Assembly (NCBI GenBank): GCA_947623455.1
Contig: OX392529.1
Coordinates: 52,781,186 to 52,845,185, forward strand
Direction: 5' to 3'
Length of the DNA: 64,000 bases
Source: Mimachlamys varia
Taxonomy: Eukaryota > Mollusca > Bivalvia > Pectinida > Pectinidae
A model generated the notes under the pieces. That model saw only the letters and a list, made by a program, of their open reading frames with translations. It was not told the origin of the DNA and did no database searches. Each line of letters opens with the position of its first letter. The first letter of the stretch is position 1. Of the stretch, positions 1 to 11,814 are shown piece by piece. The position numbers and the translations under genes were made by a program.

Positions 1-376
1 TGCATTCATAAAAATGTTTTCAAAACATGGTCCGTCCGAACATATGTATAATTATAAACTTTTAATATGTCGACCGATAATCTACAGGAATGGCTTTATT
101 AGTGATGTTAGTTTCTTGAAAATGATGATAAGCAAATGATACAAATTTCTGATTGAATGAATGAATGATGCACTCCTATTTTCAAATGAATATAATTGAA
201 ATGATTAGATGAAGAGTTGAGGAACAATCCTCAATGATTGAGTTGCCTCCCTTTAACTACAACATGCGTTATAATCGGTCCAGAAAATCAACATGCAGAG
301 AAACAGTTTATGACAAAATACAATAATAGTTGATCAACATATACGTAAAAAAAAGTAACAACCATTTTGAATATAT

Positions 377-467
377 TTTACTCATTCACACCTTAAATCT
401 CATAATGAATTACTCCAACTTTTGAATTGGAAGAGCTCAAACGTATCTTCAGGGGTGAATGAATTAA
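377..467 (-). mobile_element. ~91-bp TTAA MITE, copy 1
   Basis: The left end is decayed (CTCATTCACACCTTAAAT). The right end is intact (CTTCAGGGGTGAATGAATTAA). The internal TGAATTGGAAGAGCTCAAA block is present. It abuts a second, more decayed copy in the other orientation. Confidence 0.7.
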
Positions 468-556
468 CTCTTTTACCATTGATAGCACATTTAAACTGTT
501 TCAAATTAACAGTTAGAACAGTTCATTTTAAAATTTCAGGGGGAATTTGCTGTAAC
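466..556 (+). mobile_element. ~91-bp TTAA MITE, decayed copy 2
   Basis: It shares the family spacing: ACATTTAAACTGTTTCAAATT where good copies read ACATTTGAACTCTTCCAATT, then AAAATTTCAGGGGG. The ends are poorly preserved. It was recognised only because it adjoins copy 1. Confidence 0.45.
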
Positions 557-569
557 TTTGTCTTTTCAA

Positions 570-588
570 GGGGGGGGGGGGGGGGGGG
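570..588 (+). repeat. G19 homopolymer run
   Basis: This is an uninterrupted run of nineteen G just beyond the MITE pair. Its length in the read may be inexact. Confidence 0.9.
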
Positions 589-2866
589 TTGATAAACAAT
601 ACTGCGGATCCATTTCCGGATAAATCCAGAAAAATTTCCCAGCCATTTTTATGATGTTGTTACATCGTTTGAAAAGTGTACAATATACTACCTAGCGGTG
701 TATATATAAGTAACTGTGTAAGTGTCCCTAACGACTGACAGAATATCACCCGAAATCTTATTAGGCAGTAAAACCTCTATAAAAAGTAGCACTATTCTCT
801 CAGCCCAACTCTGACGTCTGAGGTTGTGTTTACACAAACGTATCTGTATCATTTCTACTTTAACCCGTTCTGTTAGACAAGACCGTCTGCCACTCCACCA
901 TTACCAGTACTCAAAGCGCCGCCAAAGTTGACATAATCTCTATGCTACTTACGCAAGTTATAAATTCGTAAACATATTCCTAAGAAAAACTTCACACTAT
1001 CGGTAACTAATAACTTGACTCCTAAAAATTGCTACTATCGGCAGTTACAGACACGTTATCTGTATTTAAATACGTTTTGCGAGTTGGACATTTGTAAACA
1101 TATTAGAAAACAAACTTGACTCTGCTATAAACCGGTTTTCCAACTTCAAAAAAATTGATATTTTCATTATGGTACCATCATCAAAACTCTAACATCCAAT
1201 TTCTGCCACCACGCCGAAACCCTTAACTGTTTAGTGCTTAAGATAATATTTTATGTTCCACATTTTTCGTATCGGCGCGGTCCCGATAACTAGTGATTTT
1301 GCCATAAAACACAAACCTCTGAATCATCATCATATTTTCTCAAGCATTTTGCGTAAATTGTCGGTGTACCCTAATGATAAAAGTAATCAACCATCTTGTA
1401 ATAGACAATTTTCACGAAAAAAAAATTCCTGAACTTCCCGAGTCGTGGATGCCGGCTAAAGGTTCGGAATGTAACTAATGTATCAAGGTTCTGGCTGTCT
1501 CTGATTTGTTCCCTGGTAATTAACTACCAGCCTGATTGAATTTGAATATCAATTACTTGTGTTCCACAGCTGAATCAGGATGTGCAATGAGTCTGTAAAG
1601 CAGTGAGAATTTGATATCATGGTTCTGAAGTTCGAGAATACCATCTCATAATTTGAATTTGATGACGGGAGTAATTTGAGCAATAGATAAAGAGATTTAT
1701 AACTTTTTGCATATCATTACTGAGTTATCATGCTTTTAGTTAGAATGATAATAAAATACTGTAAGACTACAATCTTTCGTGTGTTTTTTTTCTTGTCCAT
1801 TTCTGGTGCCAAAGAAAACATTAAAATTATTTTATAGATATTTCACCCAATATAGTTTTCTTTTCCAATTGCAATTTTATTATTTTTTTTATTTCTTTCA
1901 GAATTTGAATTCTTTTTGAAAATAGTTGAATAAAATGTGATGTTTTCAATCTTCCTAAACGATTGGTTTTACATATCTGTTTTAACATTTTATATATCTA
2001 TGTTAACATGTACATGTCAATATCCTTGTTAACAAGTATATTTGTACATAATATCTTCGTTAACAGGTATATTTACGTCAATAAAGCTGCCAGCTAGCAC
2101 TCCGTCAATATGCCCTCATCTTGTGCTAACTTGTTTTTTTAAAAATCATTTTTCCAACCATAATTATTTATTTCATTTTCCATTTGTCTTGCTGGGGATT
2201 CTTATTACACGTAATGACTTTTTCTACACGGCTATAACGAGTGTCGTCGCTGGAATCCATTACAGAGTTCTACGCCATTCTGACAAATCGCACGATATTA
2301 TCATCAGGTTACATACAAGTTATATCTACCTCAATGCTTTTGTGATGTGACCTTCTCGATAATGATAGTTATTCATATTTTTTTTATTATGATGAAGTTC
2401 AAGTAGTTATGCATCAGAGTATGAAACTGAATTCACTTTGTAGTCATTTTTCAACATTCCCCCAAAAAAAACGTCCAGGAAGACATTTTTTTCCCCAAAG
2501 TAATTTGGTAAAATATGGTGATACAAGAATATTTTGGCCAGAAAACAAACGATAGAAATCAATTGTCATGGATGGAACACAGTATTTGGTCGCATGAAGT
2601 ATGTAGATATATGTAACATATATAATATATACCCAAGGGAAATTATGACAACTTTATTTATCCTGTAAAACCCTTGGGAACATCTCTTTTTAAAAATATT
2701 TTACTTGTGTTAAAACTTTAACTAAAACTTAATTAAGAAGAATAAAATACCCGCAATTGTAAAGTTTTCTGTAATTATAAAATTCAACACAAATGAGAAC
2801 AAATATTTGATCAACAAAATATGTGTGTAATGGTCTAGTTTGGAGTGAATATTTGAATCTGCCTAC

Positions 2867-3014
2867 CATTCCAGTTACAACCGTAGAGCTCGACCCGCAT
2901 GCAGACGGTCCGTTTACGGAGACTGTAGGGGATGAATCGGATCCGTTTACAGATGATAGGGGGCGATACCTCACACACCTCCGCCAGGTAGGTGTTCGTG
3001 TTCCCGTTAAATTG
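2867..3014 (-). CDS. Ddr: DDR exon d: end of the discoidin domain
   Basis: This exon is 148 nt. The acceptor is TTTTGTTGCAG and the phase is 0 at the start. It encodes a QFNGNTNTY loop, VSPPIICKRIRFIPY, then RTVCMRVELYGCNWN, and one base of the next codon before the donor GTAGGC (phase 1). VRFIP-like and VCMRVELYGC blocks close the discoidin domain, and the two Cys in VCM and YGC are the partners of the Cys in exons b and a. Two additional Cys (in EVCEV and IICKR) are absent from the human DDRs as I recall them. The next exon should encode the start of the DDR discoidin-like domain and must lie outside the window. Confidence 0.9.
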
Positions 3015-5147
3015 CTGCAACAAAATCGTAAATTGTTAAAATTTGTGTCATACAGGTAATCAACATTTATTTTTTACTCGTCAAATCTCAACTGCCATTT
3101 TTTTTACCTGTCACATTTTCACTGGGCTTATTTAAGATTTTAGATGTGAATTCTGAATCGAACTGTCGCACATTGATAATGCCATAATTTGGTAAAAAAC
3201 AAAAATATGTATAAAAAATCCTTAAGTCAAATATGATACAGTGTAGTTACATTATCAGGGGATCATGAAGTTGAAACTGTAAATGAAGTTAAAAGTTGGT
3301 AACAATTAAATAAATTATGTTATCTGCAAAATTAAGTTTTTTTGAATGCAATTTCTTATACACTGCTAACTGTAACAATTAAATGAATTAGGTTATCTAC
3401 AAAATTAAGTTCTTTTGAAAGGCAATGCAATTTCTTATAATATGCAAGTCTATAATTAATAAATATCTAATTAAAAATACCATAAATATCAATAAGAAAA
3501 TCAATCCGCATATAGCTATCAATTAGTTATTAAAAACTTTATTTTTCCAAAAAATTTCATCCATCTAACAGATTGCTTTAAACTGGCACCAATCATTCGT
3601 CACAGAGGCAATCCAATATTGGTAGAAGAAGAAACTGCTCGCAAGGAACAGCATCAGTGTGGAAAATCAAGAGTATATACCTTACACTTCCGACAAACCA
3701 TTTAAACATGCAGTGTTTGAAATCGAATAAAATTTCACAGAACTAAATATCGCTGCCAGAATGTAAAAATTCCCATTGAACCGCAAGTTTATCAAATATA
3801 CCGATTCCTGATGAAAATAAATTTACACAAAGAGAATCTACCACCCTATCCCTAGTTATCAACACCGGAATGTGTTCATTATACCACCCTCACTCAGAAC
3901 TCCCACTGATAAGTAGACAGAAACATAAACATTTCAATCCTACTATCAAGCTTTTTTAATAAAAAAAAATTAAATTATATAAACACTCCAATTCTAGAAT
4001 TACTTTTTTATCCAGGTGGTAATGAAAAAACTTTAACATTCCAGGCGTAACCTGTATCTGTTTATTTTGTTTGTAAATACGATAGGCGAACTTTTTAAGC
4101 TACCACAAATGATCTCCAATGATAAAGTTAATCAAACATCACCAATAGTGCAAAGTCAATCAAAAGCCCCAAATGATGAAAGAGCCAATCAAACGTCACC
4201 AATGATCAAAGAGCCAATCAAAAGTCACCAATGATCAAAGAGCCAATCAAACGTCACCAATGATCAAAGAGCCAATCAAAAGTCACCAAAGATCAAAGAG
4301 CCAATTAAAAAGTCACCAATGATCAAAGAGCCAATCGAAAGTCAACAATGATCAAAGAGCCAATCAAATGTCACCAATGATCAAAGAGCCAATCAAAAGT
4401 CACCAATGATTAAAGAGCCAATCAAAGATAACCAATTATCCGAGAGCTAATCAAAAGTCACTAATGATCAAAGAGCCAATCAAATGTCACAAATGATCAA
4501 AGAGCCAATCAAACATCACCATCAAAGAGCCAATCAACCACTGTGTCAGTAATACTGTACATGCAACGTGTTCAAGTCATCTGTCAGAAAATTTCCTTTG
4601 AGATTTAAGAATTTGTGCACTTTCCCAGATATTTTTCGAGATATTCAAAAATAAAAGTTTATTTTCTGCCACCCACTCCGGATCTGACATACAATCTGAC
4701 CTGATGAAACATGGGCTGACTTTGGTGACATGGTAACCAGATAAATATACACATCTGTATTACCACAGACAGCAGTGTACTATCCATCAGTGAGAGGGGG
4801 TGGGGGGGGAGTTACATCATACATACCAGGGTTAGGCAGATGTTGATGATATATTAGTGAAATCTTAATCTGTGGAGGTGAACCTACCTTGCAGCATATG
4901 GCCATCCATACAGTGGTGTTTTATTTATTTTTACTTCACATGAAGTTCTCACTTGTTTTGATAATTTGTATTTCTTGTCTAGTCTAAAGCGTCTTTGATC
5001 CCAATAAGACAGAGTGTCAGGTTTTTGTGGGGAGTGGGGGGGGAGGGGGGTACTTGTGTTCACTAGGTGCATTTATTATGTACTACTATAAGTAGCAAAT
5101 AATCAATGAGCAGTGATTTAACGGAAGGATTCGGATAATATTCTCAC
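3015..5147 (-). other. Intron between DDR exons c and d (2,133 nt)
   Basis: The splice sites on both sides are clear. The only structured content is the 28-bp minisatellite at 4107-4539 and a G-rich tract near 4795-4812 and 5030-5052. The rest is AT-rich and without recognisable features. Confidence 0.8.
4107..4539 (+). repeat. 28-bp minisatellite, about fifteen units
   Basis: The unit is AAAGTCACCAATGATCAAAG followed by AGCCAATC. Nine units keep GATCAAAGAGCCAAT exactly; the first three and the twelfth are diverged. It lies in the intron between DDR exons c and d. Each unit holds two CCAAT pentamers and one ATCAAAG. Confidence 0.95.
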
Positions 5148-5237
5148 CTCCCGTCCTCGTCGGTCCCGAAACCGTATCCACTCGCCATCATCTTCTCTCT
5201 GGTACTCAAGCAAGAAATGTTCTGCAAATTCCTTACC
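5148..5237 (-). CDS. Ddr: DDR exon c: discoidin domain, 30 codons
   Basis: This exon is 90 nt, exactly 30 codons, phase 0 at both ends, with acceptor CTGTTTCAG and donor GTGAGA. It encodes GKEFAEHFLLEYQREDDGEW and then IRFRDRRGRE, the segment that in human DDRs reads like (G)xEF...YxRDGxxWxxWxxRxGxE. The Glu of GKEF matches the Glu that forms a salt bridge with the exon-b Arg in human DDR2. No stretch this short would be called as a gene on its own. The support is homology plus exact phase agreement with exons b and d. A minisatellite starts about 200 bases upstream of its acceptor. Confidence 0.9.
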
Positions 5238-5444
5238 CTGAAACAGATATAAACCACAGTGTTAAAATCTAAATAAAAAATTATCTTGTTTAGTCTACTT
5301 TAAACTAAATAGAAAAGTCAATAATATACAGATTGACTGGCAATGTCAGCGTATTAAAACATTTATTACCAGAGCAGCTCAAAAAATAGCCAGGCCTCAA
5401 TAAAACAGGAAAACTTCTGTCTGTTTAACTGTGTTGAAATTGAT

Positions 5445-5935
5445 TCAGAATTAGTCAACATTTAAAGTTTTCTGACCCTGTGTTTTGTCAAACTCTGACT
5501 AATTTTAGTCAGCATTCAAACTCTCTGTCCCATTTTTAGTCAGCATTCAAACTCTCTGTCCCATTTTTAGTCAGCATTTAAACTCTCTGAACCATTTTTA
5601 GTCAGCATTCAATCTCTCTGTCCCATTTTTAGTCAGCATTCAAATTTTCTGACCCATTTTTAGTCAGCATTCAAATTCTCTGACCAATTTTTAGTCAGCA
5701 TTCAAATTCTCTGACCAATTTTTAGTCAGCATTCAAACTCTTTAACCCTGTTTTAGTCAGCATTCAAAGTTCCTTGACACTGTTTTAATTCAGCTTTCAA
5801 AATTTCCTGAAACAGTTTTCAGTCAGCTTGCAAGGTCTCTGTTTTAAATTTGTATTCAATGTTCCCCGACACTGTTTTCAGTCAGCGTGCAAAAGCTCAT
5901 TGTTTTAAGTCAGTGTTAAAAGTTCTCTGACCCTA
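5445..5935 (+). repeat. 31-bp minisatellite, about fourteen units
   Basis: The unit is CCCATTTTTAGTCAGCATTC followed by AAACTCTCTGT. The centre (5505-5760) is regular and both edges are decayed. It lies about 210 bases upstream of the DDR exon c acceptor, in the gene's sense direction. Confidence 0.95.
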
Positions 5936-7109
5936 TTTATTTTTAAATGTTCATTACTATGAAGGTTTAGATTATTATCTGCTGGAAGTTCAATGTCAGT
6001 AAACACAAGCACAGTTTATTGATTGTGGTTTCCCCAGAAAATCAACACGGTCATAAGCCATTGAACCTTTCAGATAAATAGAAGTTTAGATAACTGTCTT
6101 CCATGTTTTGTTTTAAAAACTCAAAACGTGGTGATTTAAAAGTACAATTCCATCAGATGGGCATTATATAAAACCTCAACCTACAATTTTGTATGTAACA
6201 ATATAACGATGGATAGAAACAACTATCCAACTGTAAACAGAAGCTCGCAAATATTTTTAGATTCCGCATTGAAAGATGATTCGACTGATTGCAATTGTCC
6301 CACTGCATAAAAGAGTAATTTTGAAGGTTAACAACAAATAAATATTGATATGGATTTTTATGTAAATAGTGATGGTTTTTATCATTTAGCTCAATGGTTA
6401 TACCCATACGGCCCATTAGGACATTAGGAGTGAGTGCGTACGGGAGAATATGAATGCCGTGTACAGCCTGGCCCTATAACTAATAAAGCATGCTTCACCT
6501 GAGCAGATATATCACCCTGCCATTGTTTGTGTGCAGGCGGCCATATTGTTGTGTTTTTGCTCTGCGCTAGCTACTGATTGCAACTTCATCAAAGATTGAT
6601 ACGACAGTAACAATGTGTGCATCTATAAAATTCTGCATGTAGTTTATAATGAATGTGTTTTTCATCAATATATGTGTCCCCGTAGGATTTCATGTGATTC
6701 CCCGCTTTGATAAGTGAGCCCTGGTCTCTGTCGATACATAGATCCAATCTTCCGATGTTTACACTTATATCTAGGGGTTGCTATCAATTTGTGTGCACGG
6801 CACTGTTAATAATTCAATGTTTGAAATTTATTTATTCTGTATAAACCAAAGTAATTTTGAAACTCTCAAAATGAAAGACGATAAACCAATATGAGAACCC
6901 ATCACCACATCCCATCTTCTGTAGCTGAAAACTGTGCTGACGTGCTGCACACATAACGGACTCCACGACTGACTTTCTGTCGTTAAAGGTTATATATCAG
7001 TGTATCAGTGAATACAAGAGACAGTCGGTCACACTTCGGCAGAATTTTGCAGAAAAAAATCTCACTGTATTGAATCACTTATTACTTCTCTACAAACTAT
7101 AATAACATC

Positions 7110-7360
7110 AAATGATTATGCATGGTACATGTGTTTTGGGGAAACCATTTGAGATTTGTTTTTTGGGAAACAATTAAACTTATTAAACTTTTATTGTTGT
7201 GTTTGTTGTATGTTGTGTGTATTACACATTGCATGGTATATGTGTTTTCAGTAATCCTTTGGAGAACATTTTTTTCAGGAAAAACTTAAAACTTGCTTTG
7301 TTGTGTTTGTTGTATATGCAGTTTGTGTTGTTTGTTGTATGTTGTTTGTGTTGTCAGTTG
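7110..7360 (+). repeat. TG-rich duplicated block
   Basis: GCATGGTACATGTGTTTTGG followed by TTGTTGTGTTTGTTGTATG recurs about 110-120 bases later in altered form (GCATGGTATATGTGTTTTCA ...). It ends in several TGTTGTTTGTTGTATG-like runs. Confidence 0.6.
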
Positions 7361-7535
7361 TGGTTACTGTTCAAGTATCAGGTTTCAGAGTTGTATACAT
7401 GTCTAGGCCTGTTTTTTAGAGTACATGACACTACTATAATATTCTAAGCCATCTCAGCTTTTGTCTCCTGCATGAATGGTTCATACATAAGGTCTGCTAC
7501 TGTGAAGCCATGAAGCTTTATACATGATATTAGGG

Positions 7536-7935
7536 GAATGGACAGAGGATGGACAGAAAATGAAGAAGTGATGCATGGGCAAAGGACGAGATGAGGGATA
7601 GAGGAAGAAGATAGGGTGGACAGAGGAGAAGGAGGGAAGGGACAGAGAAAGAAGAAGGAAAGAAGATAGGAGGCATGGAGGAGGTAGATAGGATGGACAG
7701 ATGAGGAACAGAGGATAAAAAGACAAGAAAGAGAAAATGGACAGAAGAGAAAGAGACTGACAGAGGAGGAAAAGAAGGCGGCCGGACAAGAAAGCAAGAA
7801 AGGACAGTAAAGGAAGAAAGGAAGAAAGGAAGGACAGTGGAGAAAGAGAAGAATGACAAAGGCAGGAGAACAGAGGGAGGAGAGGAAGGGGGAGGAACAA
7901 AAGAAGACAGAGGAGAAAAGTAGAGGGAGATATAT
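7536..7935 (+). repeat. 400-base polypurine (GGA/GAA-rich) block
   Basis: Purines dominate the plus strand, with recurring GGACAGAGGA, GGAAGAAAGG and AGAAAGAGA words and no fixed period. The three open frames of 109-168 codons on the minus strand here come only from the absence of stop codons in C/T-rich sequence. Confidence 0.9.
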
Positions 7936-8539
7936 TCAACAAACTTATATTGGACTGCAGTTTAATCAATACTATATTGAACAGCAATATTGAGGTTCCC
8001 TCTCAGTAAATTCTCAGGTAAGCTGACCTCTACATTAAAACAGTACTTTGTGACTCCTTATTGGATTCAGGTTTAATTGATTTTGGACCTCGAGGTCGTA
8101 ACAAGACATAATCATCACATCTACACAACAGGACATGGTGTCCTTGAGGAAAAGTTGAATGTTAAATTTAACCAACAAATTTTATAGGTGAAGAAGGAAA
8201 CCGTGAAGCTGATCAAATCAGTGTTTCTTACCAAACCAAAATAATTAAATTCAATGACAACTCCAAGGATGTATCCTTGAAATAAAACATTAAATATAAA
8301 AGAATAAGGAAAAGATAGGAAAAAAATAACTGGTGATTAACAGGTGATTTTCTTGTAAACATCAAAGTGATTTTTTTCCATTCAATTTTTTTTTATGAAT
8401 TGACCATATTTCAATATCGTAATTACACACAATCTGATAGACAAACCTGTGACCCTACCAATGTAATCAAAATGTTGGTATTTCAATCCATATGTCAACC
8501 TTCTATCAAAATACCTGAGCCACCTCCAACTGACTCGAC

Positions 8540-8690
8540 AAGGGGAAATAACTCTTCAGCTCACTCTGTAGTATGTCAGACAAGTAAGAGGTCCCAAGTT
8601 CGACTCCTAGCAGAGGCTAATTCTGATTCCCTGGTTATCTCTAGACCTGTCCCCCCTGCCCCTTCCCCCACCTTACATTGAGGTCCCTGA
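8540..8690 (+). mobile_element. SINE fragment with tRNA-like head
   Basis: It has a tRNA-like segment with a degenerate A box (TCAGCTCACTCTGTAG, about 8553-8569) and a good B box (AGTTCGACTCC, 8597-8607), followed by a CCTGGTTATC segment and a C-rich run. The preceding GGGGAAATAACTC is a variant of the AGGGAGATAACTC motif seen elsewhere in the window. The central SINE core seen in the other two elements is absent. It may be a truncated or different SINE family, and a decayed tRNA pseudogene is the alternative. Confidence 0.5.
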
Positions 8691-10565
8691 TGTCCTTTTT
8701 TGAATTCAGAAATATTTTAGAAAATATCCTTACAAATATCACTTGGTTACAATATTTTGGCAAGAAATAAGTAGGCTGATTTCTCCCAGTCTGGCTGTTT
8801 GAATCTTAGTAAATGTATAAAACATTATCGACAGAAAGACTTTTTCATTTCCCCGTTTAAATTCTTGTCAAATGGCTATACATATAATTATGTGTTTTTT
8901 TTATCCAAATAGCTATATGGTTCACCCAAAGAATTCTTATCGAATTAATAAAGTAACTAGGTGCACATATGTGACCCGTCTTTGAACTGGACATCAGATT
9001 AAAGCTTCCAGCTGACCCCAATATATGATTAAAGCTTCCCGATGAACCAGTCGATCTCTATCAATTTCAAATCGAAACTAATTACCCAACTTGATTTCGG
9101 CTTCTGACACAATGGACAGACTATCTTCAGAGTTTTCACAAGACTCATATCTTGGGTCAGAGTAGGAATTTATTAAAATGTCTTATTTGACCATATTCAG
9201 GCTTGTCGCTGAGGCATGTATTGGGAGTAATGAACCTTTGTGCACCCCTCTAGCGGCAAATCGGCCATGAAATCGCGAGATGAAATTCCCTTCGATACCA
9301 ATCGTAGGGAACTGTCAATCTCTCAACCAGATAACACGGGGATCTGGCACCCCGTATATACCCTTTTCATGTCTTCGATCTCATGAATGAATCAACCTTC
9401 GGATAAAACCCAATCTGACGGCTACACACAGATCGTCTCATGGATATTCCCAATATAGACACAATTCCACATTTAATAAAGCTGTATACAGAACACAGAT
9501 TCTTGTCTCCCCAAAATCAAGTTTCTATCTTTTCTCCGTCAACCTTTTTGTCGAGATATTAAATGTCATTATATAAAGTATATATATATATATACAGACA
9601 CCCTGTATGTATAAAAGACGTGTCTAAACCGGCCTCCTATTTAAAGTCATTTTGATAGTCTTATCCTCAAAATCAAATCTTCGCCATGAAAATATCATTA
9701 CAAAGACATGCACACGCCCGGTATAAAAAAAATCTCGACATACAATGCAATTCACTTTCAAGTCTGATATAACTTAAAAAGCGAGCCTCAATCGGTCTTA
9801 GCTTTGATATCAATAGGTTTAAATGAATGGCTGGCATCACATATGACATTCACAATACAGGCGAGGTTTACGACATGCAGTGTGGTCGACGCTTATCATT
9901 AGATTCCTAAATCAACAAAGCATCAAAGTCAAAATTGAAGAATTTTTTTTTTTTTTTTAGGGTACAATAAAAGTTAATTTAATTTTTTTTTCTTCTTCTG
10001 ATTATTGGTATTTCTCATTGAAATCATGTGAATTGTGAAAAAAATTAGTATATAAGAATGCTATTCAAGAAAGATGATTTGTGACATTGTGCTAAATACA
10101 ATATACATTCTGAAATATGCTGTTTCATTATAGTCATTAAAGCATTTGAGTAGAGACCACCACCATTTGCTGAAATGGATTTCAACACAAGCTGTGCGAT
10201 TCCTGCCGTAACAAGCTCACGTTCATAGGATTTTTTGACATTTTAGAATTTTTCTACAAACGTTCAGAAGGCAACCAGGAGTACAAAAGCCCTAAAAATG
10301 TCTCTCGACACACAAACAAAACATGTCTAATCTTCTGTTAAGAAAATGTCTCAGATTAATCCCAATAAAATCTTCTAACATTCAGTTTAGTCAAAGATTA
10401 TTTATTTGGGTTGGAATAGTATAGTAGATTTTCCATACCTTTTTTAAATATTTATTTTTCACTTTAATCAATACTTTACCATTAAAAGCACAAAGAACAT
10501 GCAGTCTCTATCACAGATTCCTAGTTCGAAGTTTGATAGCATGTATCTCGATATAGGCCCTGAGC

Positions 10566-10795
10566 ATCAAAAGGGAGATCACTCTACCCAGATCCAGTGT
10601 ATGAAAAGGGAGATCACTCTACCCAGATCCAGTGTATGAAAAGGGAGATCACTCTACCCAGATCCAGTGTATGAAAAGGGAGATCACTCTACCCAGATCC
10701 AGTGTATGAAAAGGGAGATAACTCTACCCAGACCCCCCCTGAGTATCAAAGGGGGATAACTCTATCCTAGGCCCTTAGTATCTGAAGGGAGATGT
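10566..10795 (+). repeat. 35-bp minisatellite carrying AGGGAGATMACTC
   Basis: The unit is AAAAGGGAGATCACTCTACC followed by CAGATCCAGTGTATG. Five near-identical units end around 10735, then decayed ones to 10795. The last units read GGGAGATAACTC or GGGATAACTC, the form of the motif dispersed elsewhere in the window. Confidence 0.95.
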
Positions 10796-11814
10796 TGAAC
10801 AACTTCTTAAAGTTATCTTTTTGTAATGCGAAATATAAGTCCTTTTTCAGCGATATTCACGCATGAGAAGAACAAGACTGACAAAAAGTATTGTTACTTT
10901 ATTTACCAGTATTCTGTGATTTTTATTTATATACAATTTTTTGGGGGTATTTTGGAAATTTTCTTCAAAATTCCATTAAATTATTGTTACATAACCAGTA
11001 TCCTTTGATTTAAATTTTTGTTTTTGTTTTTTTATGTATTTTGGAAATTTTCTTCAAAGTCGCATCAAACTGAATAGCAATAGTGACAACAACTTCCCAT
11101 GAAATTGATAATTTGAAATGTCAAATTATGAACAATCTCTTCCAATAAACACACAGGAAGTGTATATATATATCAATTAACATCATATGTATACCATCCT
11201 ATCTCTTGTTATCTTATATTTTATTAATACAACACACATCATTGGATATTCCATCTATCTGTTTGACATTTACCCTGGCAGCTAGGTTAATTGACCTGTG
11301 TACAAACGTCTGGTGTAGGGCTAGCTTGACCTCCCAGGTACCTCAGCCCAGTGGCATCCCCAGCTAAACAATCTGTTTTATAGTTAATAATGAGTACGAT
11401 TAAATACCAATCCATCCTGATTTTCTCTTTATCTTCCTGAGGTTCTTGCTCCCTGCCTTTCTGTCAATGTTATGCTAAGTTGCGGAGTTATCTTAAGTTA
11501 TCTTGAGTTATCTTGAGTTCGAGATAGGAGCCAGTTATCAAAACAATAAACATAATCTCGACCAATTTTTAGATACAATAGCGATAAACTCGGAGCAGGT
11601 GAATGTACTTTTAAACGGATGTTTTCTACACATAGAAAGTGAACAGAACATAATTATAAAGCTTAGTTGTGGTAATATTTTTTGGTTTTTTGATTTTGTC
11701 CTTTATAATATGTCAAATTAATTAGGGACTGAATGTTTATTTTGTTGCTAGCATGGGCTGATGAAGGCCCAGAATTGTACCTTGTACAAATGAATTGATC
11801 AGAGATTATTGTAG

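Larger units (their letters stand above)
1..2866 (-). other. Intron after DDR exon d (continues beyond the window)
   Basis: I read 1-2866 on both strands for the next DDR exon and for any other protein and found none. It holds two MITE copies back to back (377-556), a 19-base G run at 570-588, many T-rich stretches and an unconvincing 102-codon plus-strand open frame at 2042-2350 with no recognisable motif. Confidence 0.6.

Noticed and set aside
2823..3059. 78-codon plus-strand frame
   Set aside because: It is the antisense shadow of DDR exon d. The minus strand has the conserved discoidin motifs and proper splice sites.
4107..4539. CRISPR array
   Set aside because: Units are contiguous without unique spacers and the genome is eukaryotic. 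The same applies to the other minisatellites.
7481..7987. 168-codon minus-strand open frame rich in Leu, Ser and Phe
   Set aside because: This is the pyrimidine strand of a polypurine block. Three overlapping frames are open at once and no domain is recognisable.
9244..9258. Second CTCF-like site (CCGCTAGAGGGG on the minus strand)
   Set aside because: It has several mismatches to the core (position 3 and the GGC step), so it is not distinguishable from chance.
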